This document shows positions 40,839 to 49,230 of a DNA stretch of 64,000 bases, in pieces. Numbering within the stretch: the stretch's first letter is position 1; each line of letters opens with the position of its first letter. Source of the stretch: an uncultured Bacillota bacterium (GTDB lineage: Bacteria > Bacillota > Clostridia > Oscillospirales > Oscillospiraceae); contig CANSDP010000003.1 in assembly GCA_947645675.1 (NCBI GenBank), positions 47,040 to 111,039 of the forward strand, given 5' to 3'. The position numbers were made by a program, and so were the translations under genes. Below the pieces are notes generated by a model. It was given only the letters and a program-made list of their open reading frames with translations, did not search any database and had not been told where the DNA came from.

Positions 40839-42731
40839 ATGAGGACTTATTTTGCCGGAAAATATGATATCGCCGTCATCGGGGCGGGCCACGCGGGCAT
40901 CGAGGCCGCCCTGGCCGCCGCCCGGATGGGGATGAAAACCCTGTGCTTCACCGTCAACCTGGACGCGGTGGGCAACATGCCCTGCAACCCGGCTATCGGG
41001 GGCACGGGCAAGGGCCATCTCGTCCGGGAGCTGGACGCCCTGGGGGGCGAGATGGCCCGCGCCGCTGACCGGGCCTGCATCCAGTACCGCCTCCTCAACC
41101 GGAGCAAGGGCCCCGCCGTCTGGTCCCTCCGGGCCCAGGCCGACCGCCGGGAGTATCAAAAGGTGATGAAGCACACCCTGGAGCGCCAGGAGAACCTGTG
41201 GGTAAAGCAGGCGGAGGTGGTGGACATCCACACCGAGCACGGGGCGGTGTCCGGCGTAGTCACCCACACCGGGGCGGTGTATGGGGTGAAGGCCGCCGTC
41301 ATCGCCACCGGCACCCACCTGGGGGGCCGTATTGTGGTGGGGGAGGTGGTCCGGGATTCCGGCCCAGACGGCCTGTCCGCCGCCCTGCCTCTGACCCGGG
41401 CCCTGGTCCGGCTGGGACTGCCCATCCGGCGGTTCAAAACGGGCACGCCCCCCCGGGTCAACGCCCGCAGCGTGGATTTTTCCAAAATGGAGCTCCAGGA
41501 GGGGGACAGAGGGGGGCTGGCCTTCTCCTTTCAGACGGAGCATCCCCCGGAGAACCGGGCGGTGTGCTGGCTGACCTACACCAACGAGGCCACCCATGAG
41601 GTCATTCGGGCCAACATGTCCCGCTCTCCCCTCTACAACGGCACCATCGAGGGGGTGGGGCCCCGGTACTGCCCCTCCATTGAGACCAAGGTGGACCGGT
41701 TCCCCGACAAGGAACGCCACCAGCTGTTCATCGAGCCCATGGGCCTGGATACCGAGGAGCTGTACATTCAGGGCTTCTCCTCCTCTCTCCCCGAGGAGGT
41801 GCAGATCGAGATGCTCCACACCATCCCCGGGCTGGAGAACGCCGAAATGACCCGGTGCGCCTACGCCATTGAGTACGACTGCGTGGACCCCACCCAGCTG
41901 GAGGCCACCCTGGAGACGAAAGCGGTCCCCGGCCTCTACGGGGCGGGACAGTTCAATGGCTCCTCCGGCTATGAGGAGGCCGCGGTTCAGGGCTTTATCG
42001 CCGGGGTGAACGCAGCCCTGAAAATGCAAGAAAAGCCGCCCCTGGTCCTTCGCCGGGACCAGGGGTATATCGGGGTGCTCATCGACGACCTTGTCACCAA
42101 GGGCACCAACGAGCCCTACCGCATGATGACCTCCCGCACCGAATACCGCCTCCTCCACCGCCAGGACAACGCCGACCGGCGGCTGACCCCCATCGGCTAT
42201 GAATTGGGGCTGGTCTCCCGGGAACAATATGATAAAGTACAGGAGAAGTACGCCGCTGTGGACCGGGAGGTCCGCCGCCTGGAGCACACCGGCACGCCCC
42301 CCACGACCGAGCTGGCCGCTCTGCTGGAGGAGCGGGAGGAGCCTCCCGTCAAGGACGGGGCCCGGCTGGCCGACCTGCTCCGCCGCCCCCGGCTGTCCTA
42401 CGCCGACCTGGCCCCCTTCGACCCCGACCGCCCCGCCCTGGCCCCTGCGGTGGTCAGCGAGGCGGAGATTACCATCAAATACGCCGGGTACATCGACCGC
42501 CAGCTCCGTCAGGTGGAGGAGGTCCGCCGCCTGGAGGAGCGGCCCATGCCCGTTGACATTGACTATCTCTCTATCTCCGGCCTGCGCCTGGAGGCCCGGC
42601 AGAAGCTGGACGCCATCCGTCCCAAAAATCTGGGACAGGCCGGGCGGGTGTCCGGCGTCTCCCCGGCGGACGTGGCGGTGCTGATGGTGTATTTGAAAAG
42701 CCGGGGAGACGGCGAAAAAGAGCGTATGTAA
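40839..42731 (+). CDS. mnmG: tRNA uridine-34 carboxymethylaminomethyl enzyme MnmG
   Basis: 630 aa. With MnmE it modifies the wobble uridine of tRNAs. FAD-binding start [20 protein letters not shown], then [45 protein letters not shown], and [14 protein letters not shown] and [17 protein letters not shown] blocks typical of MnmG. The C-terminal helical domain ends [15 protein letters not shown]. Its usual neighbours mnmE and rsmG are not adjacent; mnmE is absent from the window. Confidence 0.96.
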   Translation: MRTYFAGKYDIAVIGAGHAGIEAALAAARMGMKTLCFTVNLDAVGNMPCNPAIGGTGKGHLVRELDALGGEMARAADRACIQYRLLNRSKGPAVWSLRAQADRREYQKVMKHTLERQENLWVKQAEVVDIHTEHGAVSGVVTHTGAVYGVKAAVIATGTHLGGRIVVGEVVRDSGPDGLSAALPLTRALVRLGLPIRRFKTGTPPRVNARSVDFSKMELQEGDRGGLAFSFQTEHPPENRAVCWLTYTNEATHEVIRANMSRSPLYNGTIEGVGPRYCPSIETKVDRFPDKERHQLFIEPMGLDTEELYIQGFSSSLPEEVQIEMLHTIPGLENAEMTRCAYAIEYDCVDPTQLEATLETKAVPGLYGAGQFNGSSGYEEAAVQGFIAGVNAALKMQEKPPLVLRRDQGYIGVLIDDLVTKGTNEPYRMMTSRTEYRLLHRQDNADRRLTPIGYELGLVSREQYDKVQEKYAAVDREVRRLEHTGTPPTTELAALLEEREEPPVKDGARLADLLRRPRLSYADLAPFDPDRPALAPAVVSEAEITIKYAGYIDRQLRQVEEVRRLEERPMPVDIDYLSISGLRLEARQKLDAIRPKNLGQAGRVSGVSPADVAVLMVYLKSRGDGEKERM

Positions 42732-42796
42732 ACAAGTGTTGTCAGCGGAAAACCTGGGAGCAACCGGCGCTTGCCCCTGATGCAAGCCGCTTTTGG

Positions 42797-42825
42797 TTTA
42801 CTTTTGCGTAAATCGGACTTAATAT
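42797..42825 (+). promoter_or_regulatory. Promoter of the HTH-membrane gene
   Basis: TTTACT (42797-42802), 17 bp, TAATAT (42820-42825). TTTAC and GTAAA form an inverted repeat around the -35, a possible operator for the HTH protein. Confidence 0.65.
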
Positions 42826-42840
42826 GGGAGGCAGAAACAG

Positions 42841-43302
42841 ATGGGATTGGCGGAGAAACTGACTGCCCTGCGCAAGGATAAGGGCTTGACCCAGATCGAG
42901 GTGGCCGAGGAGCTGAACGTCTCCAGGCAGGCTGTATCCAAGTGGGAGGTGGGCGACACCGTCCCCTCCACAGGTAACCTGAAGTACCTGGCCCGGTTGT
43001 ATGAGGTTCCATTGGAATATCTGTTCGATGAGGACGCGGCCAGCCCGGCGGAGGAAAGAACGGTTGAGGCCTTGACCGGGAGCCCGACGGATGAGGGGGA
43101 CAAGGACTATGCGGGTCAGGTGCGGTTCTGGAAAGGGCTGGCTGTCGCGGCAATGATCCTCTGTGTAATTTTGTCGGCGATCTTATTGTACATAAAGGTT
43201 TTCGAAAAATCAGGGAATTTACCAAACACAAATCAAACTACTGAAATAAAGGAGGGAAGTATCGAACTTAACCCAGGAGGGGGATTTGATTTGGAATGGT
43301 GA
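42841..43302 (+). CDS. XRE-family regulator with C-terminal membrane anchor
   Basis: 153 aa. HTH_3 domain at residues 5-60 (LTALRKDKGLTQIEVAEELN, SRQAVSKWEVGDTVPS), then a charged linker and one membrane helix near 100-120 (LAVAAMILCVILSAILLYI). A short 35-residue outside tail follows. Such one-helix HTH proteins may sense envelope signals. The next gene encodes a secreted protein, and the two probably form an operon. Confidence 0.85.
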   Translation: MGLAEKLTALRKDKGLTQIEVAEELNVSRQAVSKWEVGDTVPSTGNLKYLARLYEVPLEYLFDEDAASPAEERTVEALTGSPTDEGDKDYAGQVRFWKGLAVAAMILCVILSAILLYIKVFEKSGNLPNTNQTTEIKEGSIELNPGGGFDLEW

Positions 43303-43326
43303 TCTGGACGGAAGGAGGTGAAATAA

Positions 43327-43788
43327 ATGCGAATAAAAAAATTCGTTCTTTTAGCGGCGTGCGTGGTTTGCGCTTTGACAGTTTCCGCTTTCGCATATAC
43401 AAACGGAGCTGACGAGGGCTTTGACGCCAGAGAAAGCAAATATGAATGGCGCGATGACACAATGTACAACGGGAAAGCGTCCAATAGCTTTAATTTTGAG
43501 CTGACTGAGAATTACCCTCACGCGAAGGTATTGATTGTGAATGAAAGCAAAGACCCTGTAAAAATCATCTTTTATAAAGAAAGCATCACCAGCGATGCCA
43601 TTGAAGAATCACCCTTTACCTTGCGGCCCGGTGGTCGGACCGTTTATAATGTCCATGCGAATGGAAACTACGACATATATTGGTGCGGCGTATCCACCAG
43701 TAACGGCAATCCTCTTGAAGGAAAAATTACCGTACAAGTTGGTACTACTATGGAAGAATTGGGAAATGTCAAGAAAATCCGTGAGTGA
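43327..43788 (+). CDS. Secreted small protein of unknown function
   Basis: 153 aa. Signal peptide MRIKKFVLLAACVVCALTVS with AFA-Y cleavage near residue 23. The mature part is beta-rich: HAKVLIVNESKDPVKIIFYK and GGRTVYNVHANGNYDIYWCG. It is less GC-rich than the surrounding core genes. GGAAGGAGG precedes ATG 43327. It pairs with the membrane HTH protein 24 bp upstream. No family recognised. Confidence 0.78.
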   Translation: MRIKKFVLLAACVVCALTVSAFAYTNGADEGFDARESKYEWRDDTMYNGKASNSFNFELTENYPHAKVLIVNESKDPVKIIFYKESITSDAIEESPFTLRPGGRTVYNVHANGNYDIYWCGVSTSNGNPLEGKITVQVGTTMEELGNVKKIRE

Positions 43789-43832
43789 AACGGACTGAGC
43801 CGGGAAAAAAACCTGGCTCAGTTTGTTTTTTC
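43788..43832 (+). terminator. Terminator after the HTH/secreted pair
   Basis: ACTGAGCC pairs with GGCTCAGT across an A-rich loop, followed by TTGTTTTTT. Confidence 0.8.
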
Positions 43833-43856
43833 TGAGATGGGCATAATAAAAATACC

Positions 43857-43885
43857 TTGATTGTCCTGTCCGGCTGTGCTATGCT
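43857..43885 (+). promoter_or_regulatory. Promoter of the MBL-fold gene
   Basis: TTGATT (43857-43862), 17 bp, TATGCT (43880-43885). Confidence 0.7.
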
Positions 43886-43907
43886 GGACAAAACGGAGGA
43901 AGGCCAT

Positions 43908-44807
43908 ATGAAACTGACGCAAGTAAAGGGAAACACCTGGGTGATTGAGGCCAACCAGCTCATCCCGCTGTACAGGCTGGGGGAGGGGCGGTGCGTCCTG
44001 CTGGACACCGGGCTGGCGGAGGAGCTGGAGGAGCTGGAGCGTACCCTCCTGGAGGCGGGGCTTACCCCGGCGGGGGTGCTGTGCTCCCACGCCCATGTGG
44101 ACCACTGCGCCAACAACGGCTATTTTCAACAGCGGTTCGGCACGAAAATCGCCCTCACCGCCCCGGAGGCGGGTATGTGCGCCTCGCTGCTCACGCTGAA
44201 ATGCTACTTCCTCACCCTCTCCCCGGGGACGGTGGAGCGGGAGTCCTCCTGCATGATTCACCGGCCCGACGTAATCATCCCGGCGGAGGACGGCCCCTTT
44301 TCCTTCTGCGGGGCCCAGTTCCGCATTGTCCACACGCCGGGCCACTCCGCCGGGCACATCTGCGCGATTACCCCGGACAACGTGTGCTACACCGCCGACG
44401 CTCTGCTCAGTCAGGAGCTGCTGGGCGCCAAGCTGCCCTATAACCTGAGCCAGGAGATGGCTATCCACAGCCGGGAGAAGCTCCGGGGCCTGGACTGCGG
44501 CGCCTATATCATGGCCCACCGGGGGGTCTGCTCCGGCGGGGAGATCGGGGCGCTTATCGACGGCAATCAGGACCTGATCCGCCGCCGGGCGGAGGACATC
44601 CTCTCCCTGGTGAAGGGCCCCATGACCGCCTGTCAGATCGACGAGGCCGCCTGCGTCCTCCACCAGCTCTTTACCAAAAAGCCCCGCCGCTCTCTGCGGT
44701 TTGAGCGCAACGTCCGGTTCTTCATTGAGTACCTTGTGGACACCGGACGGCTGGCGGAGGAGTGCCGGAACGGCGCGACCTACTACGTCAGGACAGAAAA
44801 TTCCTGA
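43908..44807 (+). CDS. MBL-fold metallohydrolase
   Basis: 299 aa from ATG 43908 (GGAGGAAGG upstream). The zinc-binding HxHxDH motif is CSHAHVDHCANN near residue 63; the following ligands appear in VHTPGHSAGHICAI and VCYTADAL. The last 90 residues form a helical domain ending in a winged-helix-like segment (MTACQIDEAACVLHQLF; RNVRFFIEYLVDTGRLAEE). The substrate is unknown; glyoxalase II or lactamase-like thioester hydrolases are possible. Confidence 0.88.
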   Translation: MKLTQVKGNTWVIEANQLIPLYRLGEGRCVLLDTGLAEELEELERTLLEAGLTPAGVLCSHAHVDHCANNGYFQQRFGTKIALTAPEAGMCASLLTLKCYFLTLSPGTVERESSCMIHRPDVIIPAEDGPFSFCGAQFRIVHTPGHSAGHICAITPDNVCYTADALLSQELLGAKLPYNLSQEMAIHSREKLRGLDCGAYIMAHRGVCSGGEIGALIDGNQDLIRRRAEDILSLVKGPMTACQIDEAACVLHQLFTKKPRRSLRFERNVRFFIEYLVDTGRLAEECRNGATYYVRTENS

Positions 44808-44824
44808 AAATTGCGGGGAAACCC

Positions 44825-44853
44825 TTGCAATCCACCGGAAACTGTGGTATGCT
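44825..44853 (+). promoter_or_regulatory. secG promoter
   Basis: TTGCAA (44825-44830), 17 bp, TATGCT (44848-44853) with TGG before the -10. Confidence 0.75.
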
Positions 44854-44928
44854 CTTGGTTACATTCGGGTTTTTCCGTCTGAAACGGTAAAATTGCGGCC
44901 CAAGGGCCTTGAAAGGAACGAGTAAAAC

Positions 44929-45165
44929 ATGGAAACACTGAATCTGATCCTCACTGTCGTCCAGGTCCTGTGCGGTCTGGCCGTCATCGCCGTGGTTATG
45001 CTCCAGTCCGGCAAGAGCGCCGGCCTGTCCGGAGCCATCGCCGGCGGCGCCGACACCTTCCTGTCCAAGAACAAGGCCAAGAGCCTGGACGCCAAGCTGG
45101 CTAAGATGACCAAGTGGGTGGCTATCCTCTGGATCGTCATCACCCTGGCCCTGAGCATCATCTGA
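44929..45165 (+). CDS. secG: Preprotein translocase subunit SecG
   Basis: 78 aa with two membrane helices: LILTVVQVLCGLAVIAVVML and WVAILWIVITLALSII. Between them lies the conserved SGKSAGLSGAIAGGADTFLS loop. It is a single-gene unit with its own promoter and terminator. Confidence 0.95.
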   Translation: METLNLILTVVQVLCGLAVIAVVMLQSGKSAGLSGAIAGGADTFLSKNKAKSLDAKLAKMTKWVAILWIVITLALSII

Positions 45166-45179
45166 GCGCGACATGAGAC

Positions 45180-45213
45180 AGCCCCCGTCCGGGATGAACG
45201 GACGGGGGCTTTG
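45180..45213 (+). terminator. secG terminator
   Basis: AGCCCCCGTCC and GGACGGGGGCT form an 11-bp stem, followed by TTG. Confidence 0.82.
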
Positions 45214-45242
45214 CAATTATGCCCAAATTTCTGGGTTGCCCC

Positions 45243-45271
45243 TTGCATTTGTTGGAGGAATGGGGTAAAAT
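45243..45271 (+). promoter_or_regulatory. Promoter of a candidate structured RNA
   Basis: TTGCAT (45243-45248), 17 bp, TAAAAT (45266-45271). The predicted start near 45278 is the first base of the closing stem of the RNA described next. Confidence 0.7.
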
Positions 45272-45277
45272 CAGTGT

Positions 45278-45484
45278 GGAAACATAAAGCGGCAGGCCAC
45301 GAGGTGTTCGCAGCACCCCGCGGCCCTGTATGAGTGAATGAGCCACTCAGCACAGCAACTTTGTTGCGCCACAGGGGTATTATACCCATTTTTCCTCCCG
45401 CTTTCAAGAGGGAGGCTGTGCGTTACGCGTTGATTTTATATCAGGGCGGTGTTGAGGAAAGCTCGACACCGCCTTTATGTTTCC
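45278..45484 (+). ncRNA. Candidate structured RNA of about 207 nt (unclassified)
   Basis: 5' GGAAACATAAAG (45278-45289) pairs perfectly with CTTTATGTTTCC (45473-45484), closing the whole molecule. Inside are hairpins CAGGCC...GGCCCTG (about 45293-45330), GAGTG...CACTC, GCAACTTTGTTGC, GGGTATTATACCC, CCTCCC...GGGAGG and GGCGGTGT...ACACCGCC. No ORF of credible coding type lies within. End-to-end pairing and length recall 6S RNA, but I cannot assign it to 6S, SRP, tmRNA or RNase P by sequence. It could also be a leader of the next gene. Confidence 0.55.
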
Positions 45485-45556
45485 AACAGGAGCCCCGGGC
45501 GGGGGCGGCCTCCTGTTGGAACCGCGCCCCCCGCCCACCCCAAAAACCTGTTGGAA
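45481..45556 (+). promoter_or_regulatory. Competing hairpins built from a triple TTCCAACAGG element
   Basis: TTCCAACAGGAG (45481-45492) pairs perfectly with CTCCTGTTGGAA (45510-45521), or its first ten bases with CCTGTTGGAA (45547-45556). The first four bases also belong to the closing stem of the RNA upstream. These options exclude each other, as in an attenuator or riboswitch expression platform. Confidence 0.45.
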
Positions 45557-45579
45557 TTTGAAGAGAAAGGAATGATTGT

Positions 45580-47262
45580 ATGAAAAAGAAGACGTTATCC
45601 CTGCTTTTAGCCTTAGTGCTATGCCTCGGCCTGCTCCCAACGACCGCTCTGGCGGCGGATGTAAAGCTGGCTGTGAAAGGGAAAGAAACCGTCAGGTACA
45701 ATGATGGAGAGGGACATGAGTGGAGTGTTGAGGATAGCGATATCGTTGATCTTGAGCGAAATGGCTCCTCCTGCACGGTCATAGGGAAAAAGCCAGGGGT
45801 CACAGTTCTATGGGTACATTATAAAATCAAGATTCCTCGGCCCGCCATGGTGGATGGCAAGTATACCACCGAGTACGATACTGTGACGGAGAACGCGCGC
45901 TGGAGCATTATGGTCTACGATCCCTCTGAGGTCACGTCTCCCGGCCCGTCTAAGCCGGCTGAGCTGCCCAAGCCCAGTAAATCATATGGGACTGTGGGCG
46001 ATGATGTGAGCGGTATCATCACCGACATTCTGCCGTTTAACTGCGGTGTAGTCCCGGTAAAGTATAATGGACGGTGGGGTCTGGCTAATGCGGAGCTGAA
46101 GCTGTTGGTCCCATTCCAGTTTGAAGAAATGGAAGAAGTGACGAATGACGGATATTTGCACGTTGAGATGGATGGGAAAGACTATATCATTGACACGGCA
46201 GGCGAGGCGGTATACGCCCATGTGCCCACCTCCTCAAAAGACGTGATTTCCTGTTCTGACGGCTATTACACGCTGGTACGGGTCCACGAGACCAGCAGCG
46301 GAGATTTGAAGATGCCGGAATACCACACCTATGATGGAGAACAGATTACCGCCGATGAGGCTAACGCTCTGTACTACGAATGGGGAAACCGCCTGGGTGA
46401 TCTATGTATCATGGAAAAGCGGGGAAAGGACGACAATGGCTCCACCCTCTGGCTTTTCTGCGAACGCAGCCAATATTTTAAAAATAACCCGGAGGTTTTA
46501 CTGCGGATACCGGCGAACGGAAGAGACAACGAATGGTGGGACCTGCAAGAGGGCCTGTTCGGTGTCCGGGATCGGGATACCGACCTCTGCGGTGCGGTAA
46601 ATATGGATGGCGACTTGGTTATTCCATGTCAATATGACTACTTGGCTCCCTCCAGAGACGGCTATATGTCATATCAGAAGGGCAATAAGCTCGGCCTTTT
46701 GGAGAACCCCGTCAATCCGCCCAGCGGGGAAGTGGTGAAGCCCACAACACCCACCGAACCCACAAAACCCACTACGCCCACCAAGCCTGATACCCCGACC
46801 CTCCCCGAGGTGGAGACCATCCCCGCCAGCGGCACGGCCTATGCCTCCACCCAGACCATCCGGGTGGACGGCATCCCGGTCAAATTCCAAACCTACGCCC
46901 TGAAAAACGCCAACGGCGACCCCACCAACTATGTGAAGCTGCGGGACGTGGCCTATGTCCTCAGCGGCACGGGGGCTCAGTTTGCGGTGGGCTGGAACGG
47001 GAGCGGCATCAGCCTGACCACCGGGAAGGCCTATACCGTTGCCGGCGGGGAGATGGAAACCCCCTTCTCCGGCGACCGGACCTACCGGGACGGCACCTCC
47101 AGCGTCAATATCGACGGCCGCTCCGTCCCGCTGACCGCCATCACCCTCACCGACTCCAGCGGCGGCGCGTATAACTATTTCAAGCTCCGCGACCTGGGCC
47201 AGGCCCTGGGCTTTGACGTGAGCTGGTCCGGGGAGACAGGCATCAGCATCAAAACAAAATAA
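45580..47262 (+). CDS. Secreted WG-repeat protein with C-terminal copper amine oxidase-like domain
   Basis: 560 aa. Signal peptide KKTLSLLLALVLCLGLLPTT with cleavage near ALAA. Order: an Ig-like N-terminal region, WG-type repeats (PVKYNGRWGLANAELKLLVP and VNMDGDLVIPCQYDYLAPSR), a Thr/Pro stalk (TTPTEPTKPTTPTKPDTPT), and a C-terminal domain with NYVKLRDVAYVLSGTG and NYFKLRDLGQALGFDVSW, typical of the copper amine oxidase N-domain-like surface module. It is a surface or extracellular protein; no sorting motif is seen. Codon use of the first two thirds is less GC-rich than the C-terminal module. Confidence 0.85.
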   Translation: MKKKTLSLLLALVLCLGLLPTTALAADVKLAVKGKETVRYNDGEGHEWSVEDSDIVDLERNGSSCTVIGKKPGVTVLWVHYKIKIPRPAMVDGKYTTEYDTVTENARWSIMVYDPSEVTSPGPSKPAELPKPSKSYGTVGDDVSGIITDILPFNCGVVPVKYNGRWGLANAELKLLVPFQFEEMEEVTNDGYLHVEMDGKDYIIDTAGEAVYAHVPTSSKDVISCSDGYYTLVRVHETSSGDLKMPEYHTYDGEQITADEANALYYEWGNRLGDLCIMEKRGKDDNGSTLWLFCERSQYFKNNPEVLLRIPANGRDNEWWDLQEGLFGVRDRDTDLCGAVNMDGDLVIPCQYDYLAPSRDGYMSYQKGNKLGLLENPVNPPSGEVVKPTTPTEPTKPTTPTKPDTPTLPEVETIPASGTAYASTQTIRVDGIPVKFQTYALKNANGDPTNYVKLRDVAYVLSGTGAQFAVGWNGSGISLTTGKAYTVAGGEMETPFSGDRTYRDGTSSVNIDGRSVPLTAITLTDSSGGAYNYFKLRDLGQALGFDVSWSGETGISIKTK

Positions 47263-47266
47263 GACC

Positions 47267-47301
47267 AGGCCCCTCGCGGTTTGCGCCGCGAGGGGCCTTT
47301 T
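47267..47301 (+). terminator. Terminator of the WG-repeat gene
   Basis: AGGCCCCTCGCGG pairs with CCGCGAGGGGCCT around TTTGCG, followed by TTTT. Confidence 0.9.
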
Positions 47302-47306
47302 AACAC

Positions 47307-47335
47307 TTGCGTAACGCGTCGAATCTTGGTACAAT
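47307..47335 (+). promoter_or_regulatory. Promoter of the second 31-aa peptide gene
   Basis: TTGCGT (47307-47312), 17 bp, TACAAT (47330-47335) preceded by TGG (extended -10). Confidence 0.75.
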
Positions 47336-47384
47336 AAGGCATACCGTCCCGTCCCTCCCTGGAAAGGGAAGGAGGTGAAGCCCT

Positions 47385-47480
47385 ATGGGAGGTCTACAGG
47401 AGATCTTGATGACCGTCGCCGCGAATGTGATCGCGTATTACATCTGCAAGTGGCTTGATGGTCACACCAAGGGACGGTAA
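47385..47480 (+). CDS. 31-aa hydrophobic peptide, candidate type I toxin (copy 2)
   Basis: ATG 47385 to TAA 47480 after GGAGGTGAAG, the same ribosome-binding site as copy 1. The helix EILMTVAANVIAYYICKWLD is followed by the polar tail GHTKGR. Aligned to copy 1 without gaps, identities include MG-L at the start, the I-YYICKW-D core and KG near the end. The untranslated leader also resembles that of copy 1. A consensus antisense promoter lies 90 bp downstream. Toxin function is inferred. Confidence 0.65.
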   Translation: MGGLQEILMTVAANVIAYYICKWLDGHTKGR

Positions 47481-47487
47481 CCACGGC

Positions 47488-47525
47488 GAAACCCCGGAGA
47501 GGCACACTCTCCGGGGTTTCTTTTT
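47488..47525 (+). terminator. Terminator of peptide copy 2
   Basis: GAAACCCCGGAGAG pairs perfectly with CTCTCCGGGGTTTC, followed by TTTTT. On the minus strand no U-run follows the stem, so an antisense RNA could read into the peptide gene. Confidence 0.9.
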
Positions 47526-47569
47526 GTGAATACCTATGAGCGGTCTACATACTCACTAGGGATGAATTG

Positions 47570-47598
47570 ATTGTACCACAGCACAGCCCGAAAGTCAA
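47570..47598 (-). promoter_or_regulatory. Antisense promoter facing peptide copy 2
   Basis: Minus strand TTGACT (47593-47598), 17 bp, TACAAT (47570-47575) with TGG before it. It lies just after the end of pncB and points toward the peptide gene. Confidence 0.7.
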
Positions 47599-47607
47599 GG
47601 GAAAAAG

Positions 47608-49056
47608 TTACTTCACCTCATGGCTGTTCAACAGGGACTGCTTGATCTCCCACAGCTTCTGAGACAGGTCCACGTAGTAGTTGTGGGGGTTTTCGAACCG
47701 CTTGACCTCGTCCCAGAGGGCGTCCACCTGGCGCTGGCAGTAAGCCCGGCTGGACTGGAGGTCGGGGACCTGATAGACCAGCTCGCCGCTTTGGAAGATG
47801 GGGACCATCAGCTCCCGGGCCTCGATGCCGGTGTATACCTTCCGCTTCCAGGTGGCGTCCGGGTCGAAGAGCTCCAGGGGCTGGGTGAAGTCGATCTCCT
47901 CGTCGTGGAGGCAGATCAGGTCGGCCTCCGCCTTGCCGGTGTCCTGGGAGAAGATGCGGTAGATTTTTTTGAAATGGGGGGTGGTGATCTTGGCGGGGTT
48001 CTCGCTGATCTTGATCTTGGGGATAATGGTCCCGCCGTCGTCCTCAATGGCGGCCAGCTTGTACACGCCGCCGAACACCGGCTCGCTGCGGGAGGTGATG
48101 AGCCGCTCGCCCACGCCGAAGGAGTCGATGCGGGCCCCCTGGCGCACCAGGTCCCGGATGATGTACTCGTCCAGGGCGTTGGAGGCCACGATCTTGCATT
48201 CGGTCAGCCCCGCCGCGTCCAGCAGCTCCCGGGCCTTCTGGGACAGATAGGTCAAATCGCCCGAGTCCAGCCGGATGGCGCACTTGGTGATGCCGTGAGG
48301 GAGGAGGACCTCCTGAAAAGCCTTGATGGCGTTGGGCACGCCGGACCTCAGCACGTTGTAAGTGTCCACCAGCAGGGTGGCGTTGTTGGGGTAGAGCTGG
48401 CAGTAGGTTTTGAAGGCGGTGTATTCGTCGGGGAACATCTGGACCCAGGAGTGGGCCATAGTGCCGGTGGCGGGGGAGCCGTACCGCTGGTCGGCCATGG
48501 TGCAGGCGGTGGCGGAGCAGCCGGCGATATAGCTGGCCCGGGCCCCCAGCAGGGCGCCGTCCGCCCCCTGGGCCCGGCGGGAGCCGAACTCAGCCACCGG
48601 ACGGCCCTCGGCGGCCCGGACAATGCGGTTGGATTTGGTGGCAATGAGGCTCTGATGGTTCAGGGTGAGCAGAATGAAGGTCTCCACAAACTGAGCCTGA
48701 ATGGCCGGGGCCCGGACGGTCATGATCGGCTCGTTAGGAAAGACCGGGGTGCCTTCGGGGACAGCCCAGATGTCGCCGGTGAACTGGAAGTTTCGTAAAA
48801 AGTCCAAAAATTCCTCGCTGAAGCAGTCCTTGGTCCGCAGATAGTCGATATCCTCCCCGTCGAAGCGGAGCTCCTGGATGTACTCCACCACCTGGGCCAG
48901 CCCCGCCGCGATGGCGAAGCCCCCCTTGTCCGGGACGGAGCGGTAGAACATGTCGAAGTAGCAGATTCGATCCTGCAAACCGGTCTGGAAATAGCCGTTG
49001 GCCATGGTCAGCTCATAGAAGTCGCACAGCATGGTCAGGTTTGTTTTCGCTTTCAT
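47608..49056 (-). CDS. pncB: Nicotinate phosphoribosyltransferase
   Basis: 482 aa from ATG 49056 (MKAKTNLTMLCDFYELTMAN), with AAGGAGG upstream. It makes nicotinate mononucleotide from nicotinate, PRPP and ATP for NAD salvage. Family blocks: MANGYFQTG, FMSR-like GSRRAQGADGALLGARASYI, TMAHSWVQMFPDEYTAF, AIRLDSGDLTYLSQKAR, and DSFGVGERLITS. The length and C-terminal domain match the long Gram-positive form. Confidence 0.95.
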   Translation of the reverse strand: MKAKTNLTMLCDFYELTMANGYFQTGLQDRICYFDMFYRSVPDKGGFAIAAGLAQVVEYIQELRFDGEDIDYLRTKDCFSEEFLDFLRNFQFTGDIWAVPEGTPVFPNEPIMTVRAPAIQAQFVETFILLTLNHQSLIATKSNRIVRAAEGRPVAEFGSRRAQGADGALLGARASYIAGCSATACTMADQRYGSPATGTMAHSWVQMFPDEYTAFKTYCQLYPNNATLLVDTYNVLRSGVPNAIKAFQEVLLPHGITKCAIRLDSGDLTYLSQKARELLDAAGLTECKIVASNALDEYIIRDLVRQGARIDSFGVGERLITSRSEPVFGGVYKLAAIEDDGGTIIPKIKISENPAKITTPHFKKIYRIFSQDTGKAEADLICLHDEEIDFTQPLELFDPDATWKRKVYTGIEARELMVPIFQSGELVYQVPDLQSSRAYCQRQVDALWDEVKRFENPHNYYVDLSQKLWEIKQSLLNSHEVK

Positions 49057-49230
49057 CGGGGAAAGCCTCCTTGCGTCAGGGGCGGCGGGCGCCGCCTCGT
49101 TTGAGTTTATTATACTCACGCCTGGGAAAAATGCAAGGATAATTCTTTTTGCCCGCCGGTGAAACCAAAGGGCCGCGAGGTGTGATATGATAGGTGAAAG
49201 CGCTTTCAGTTCAGTTGAGGAGTTTCAGTT

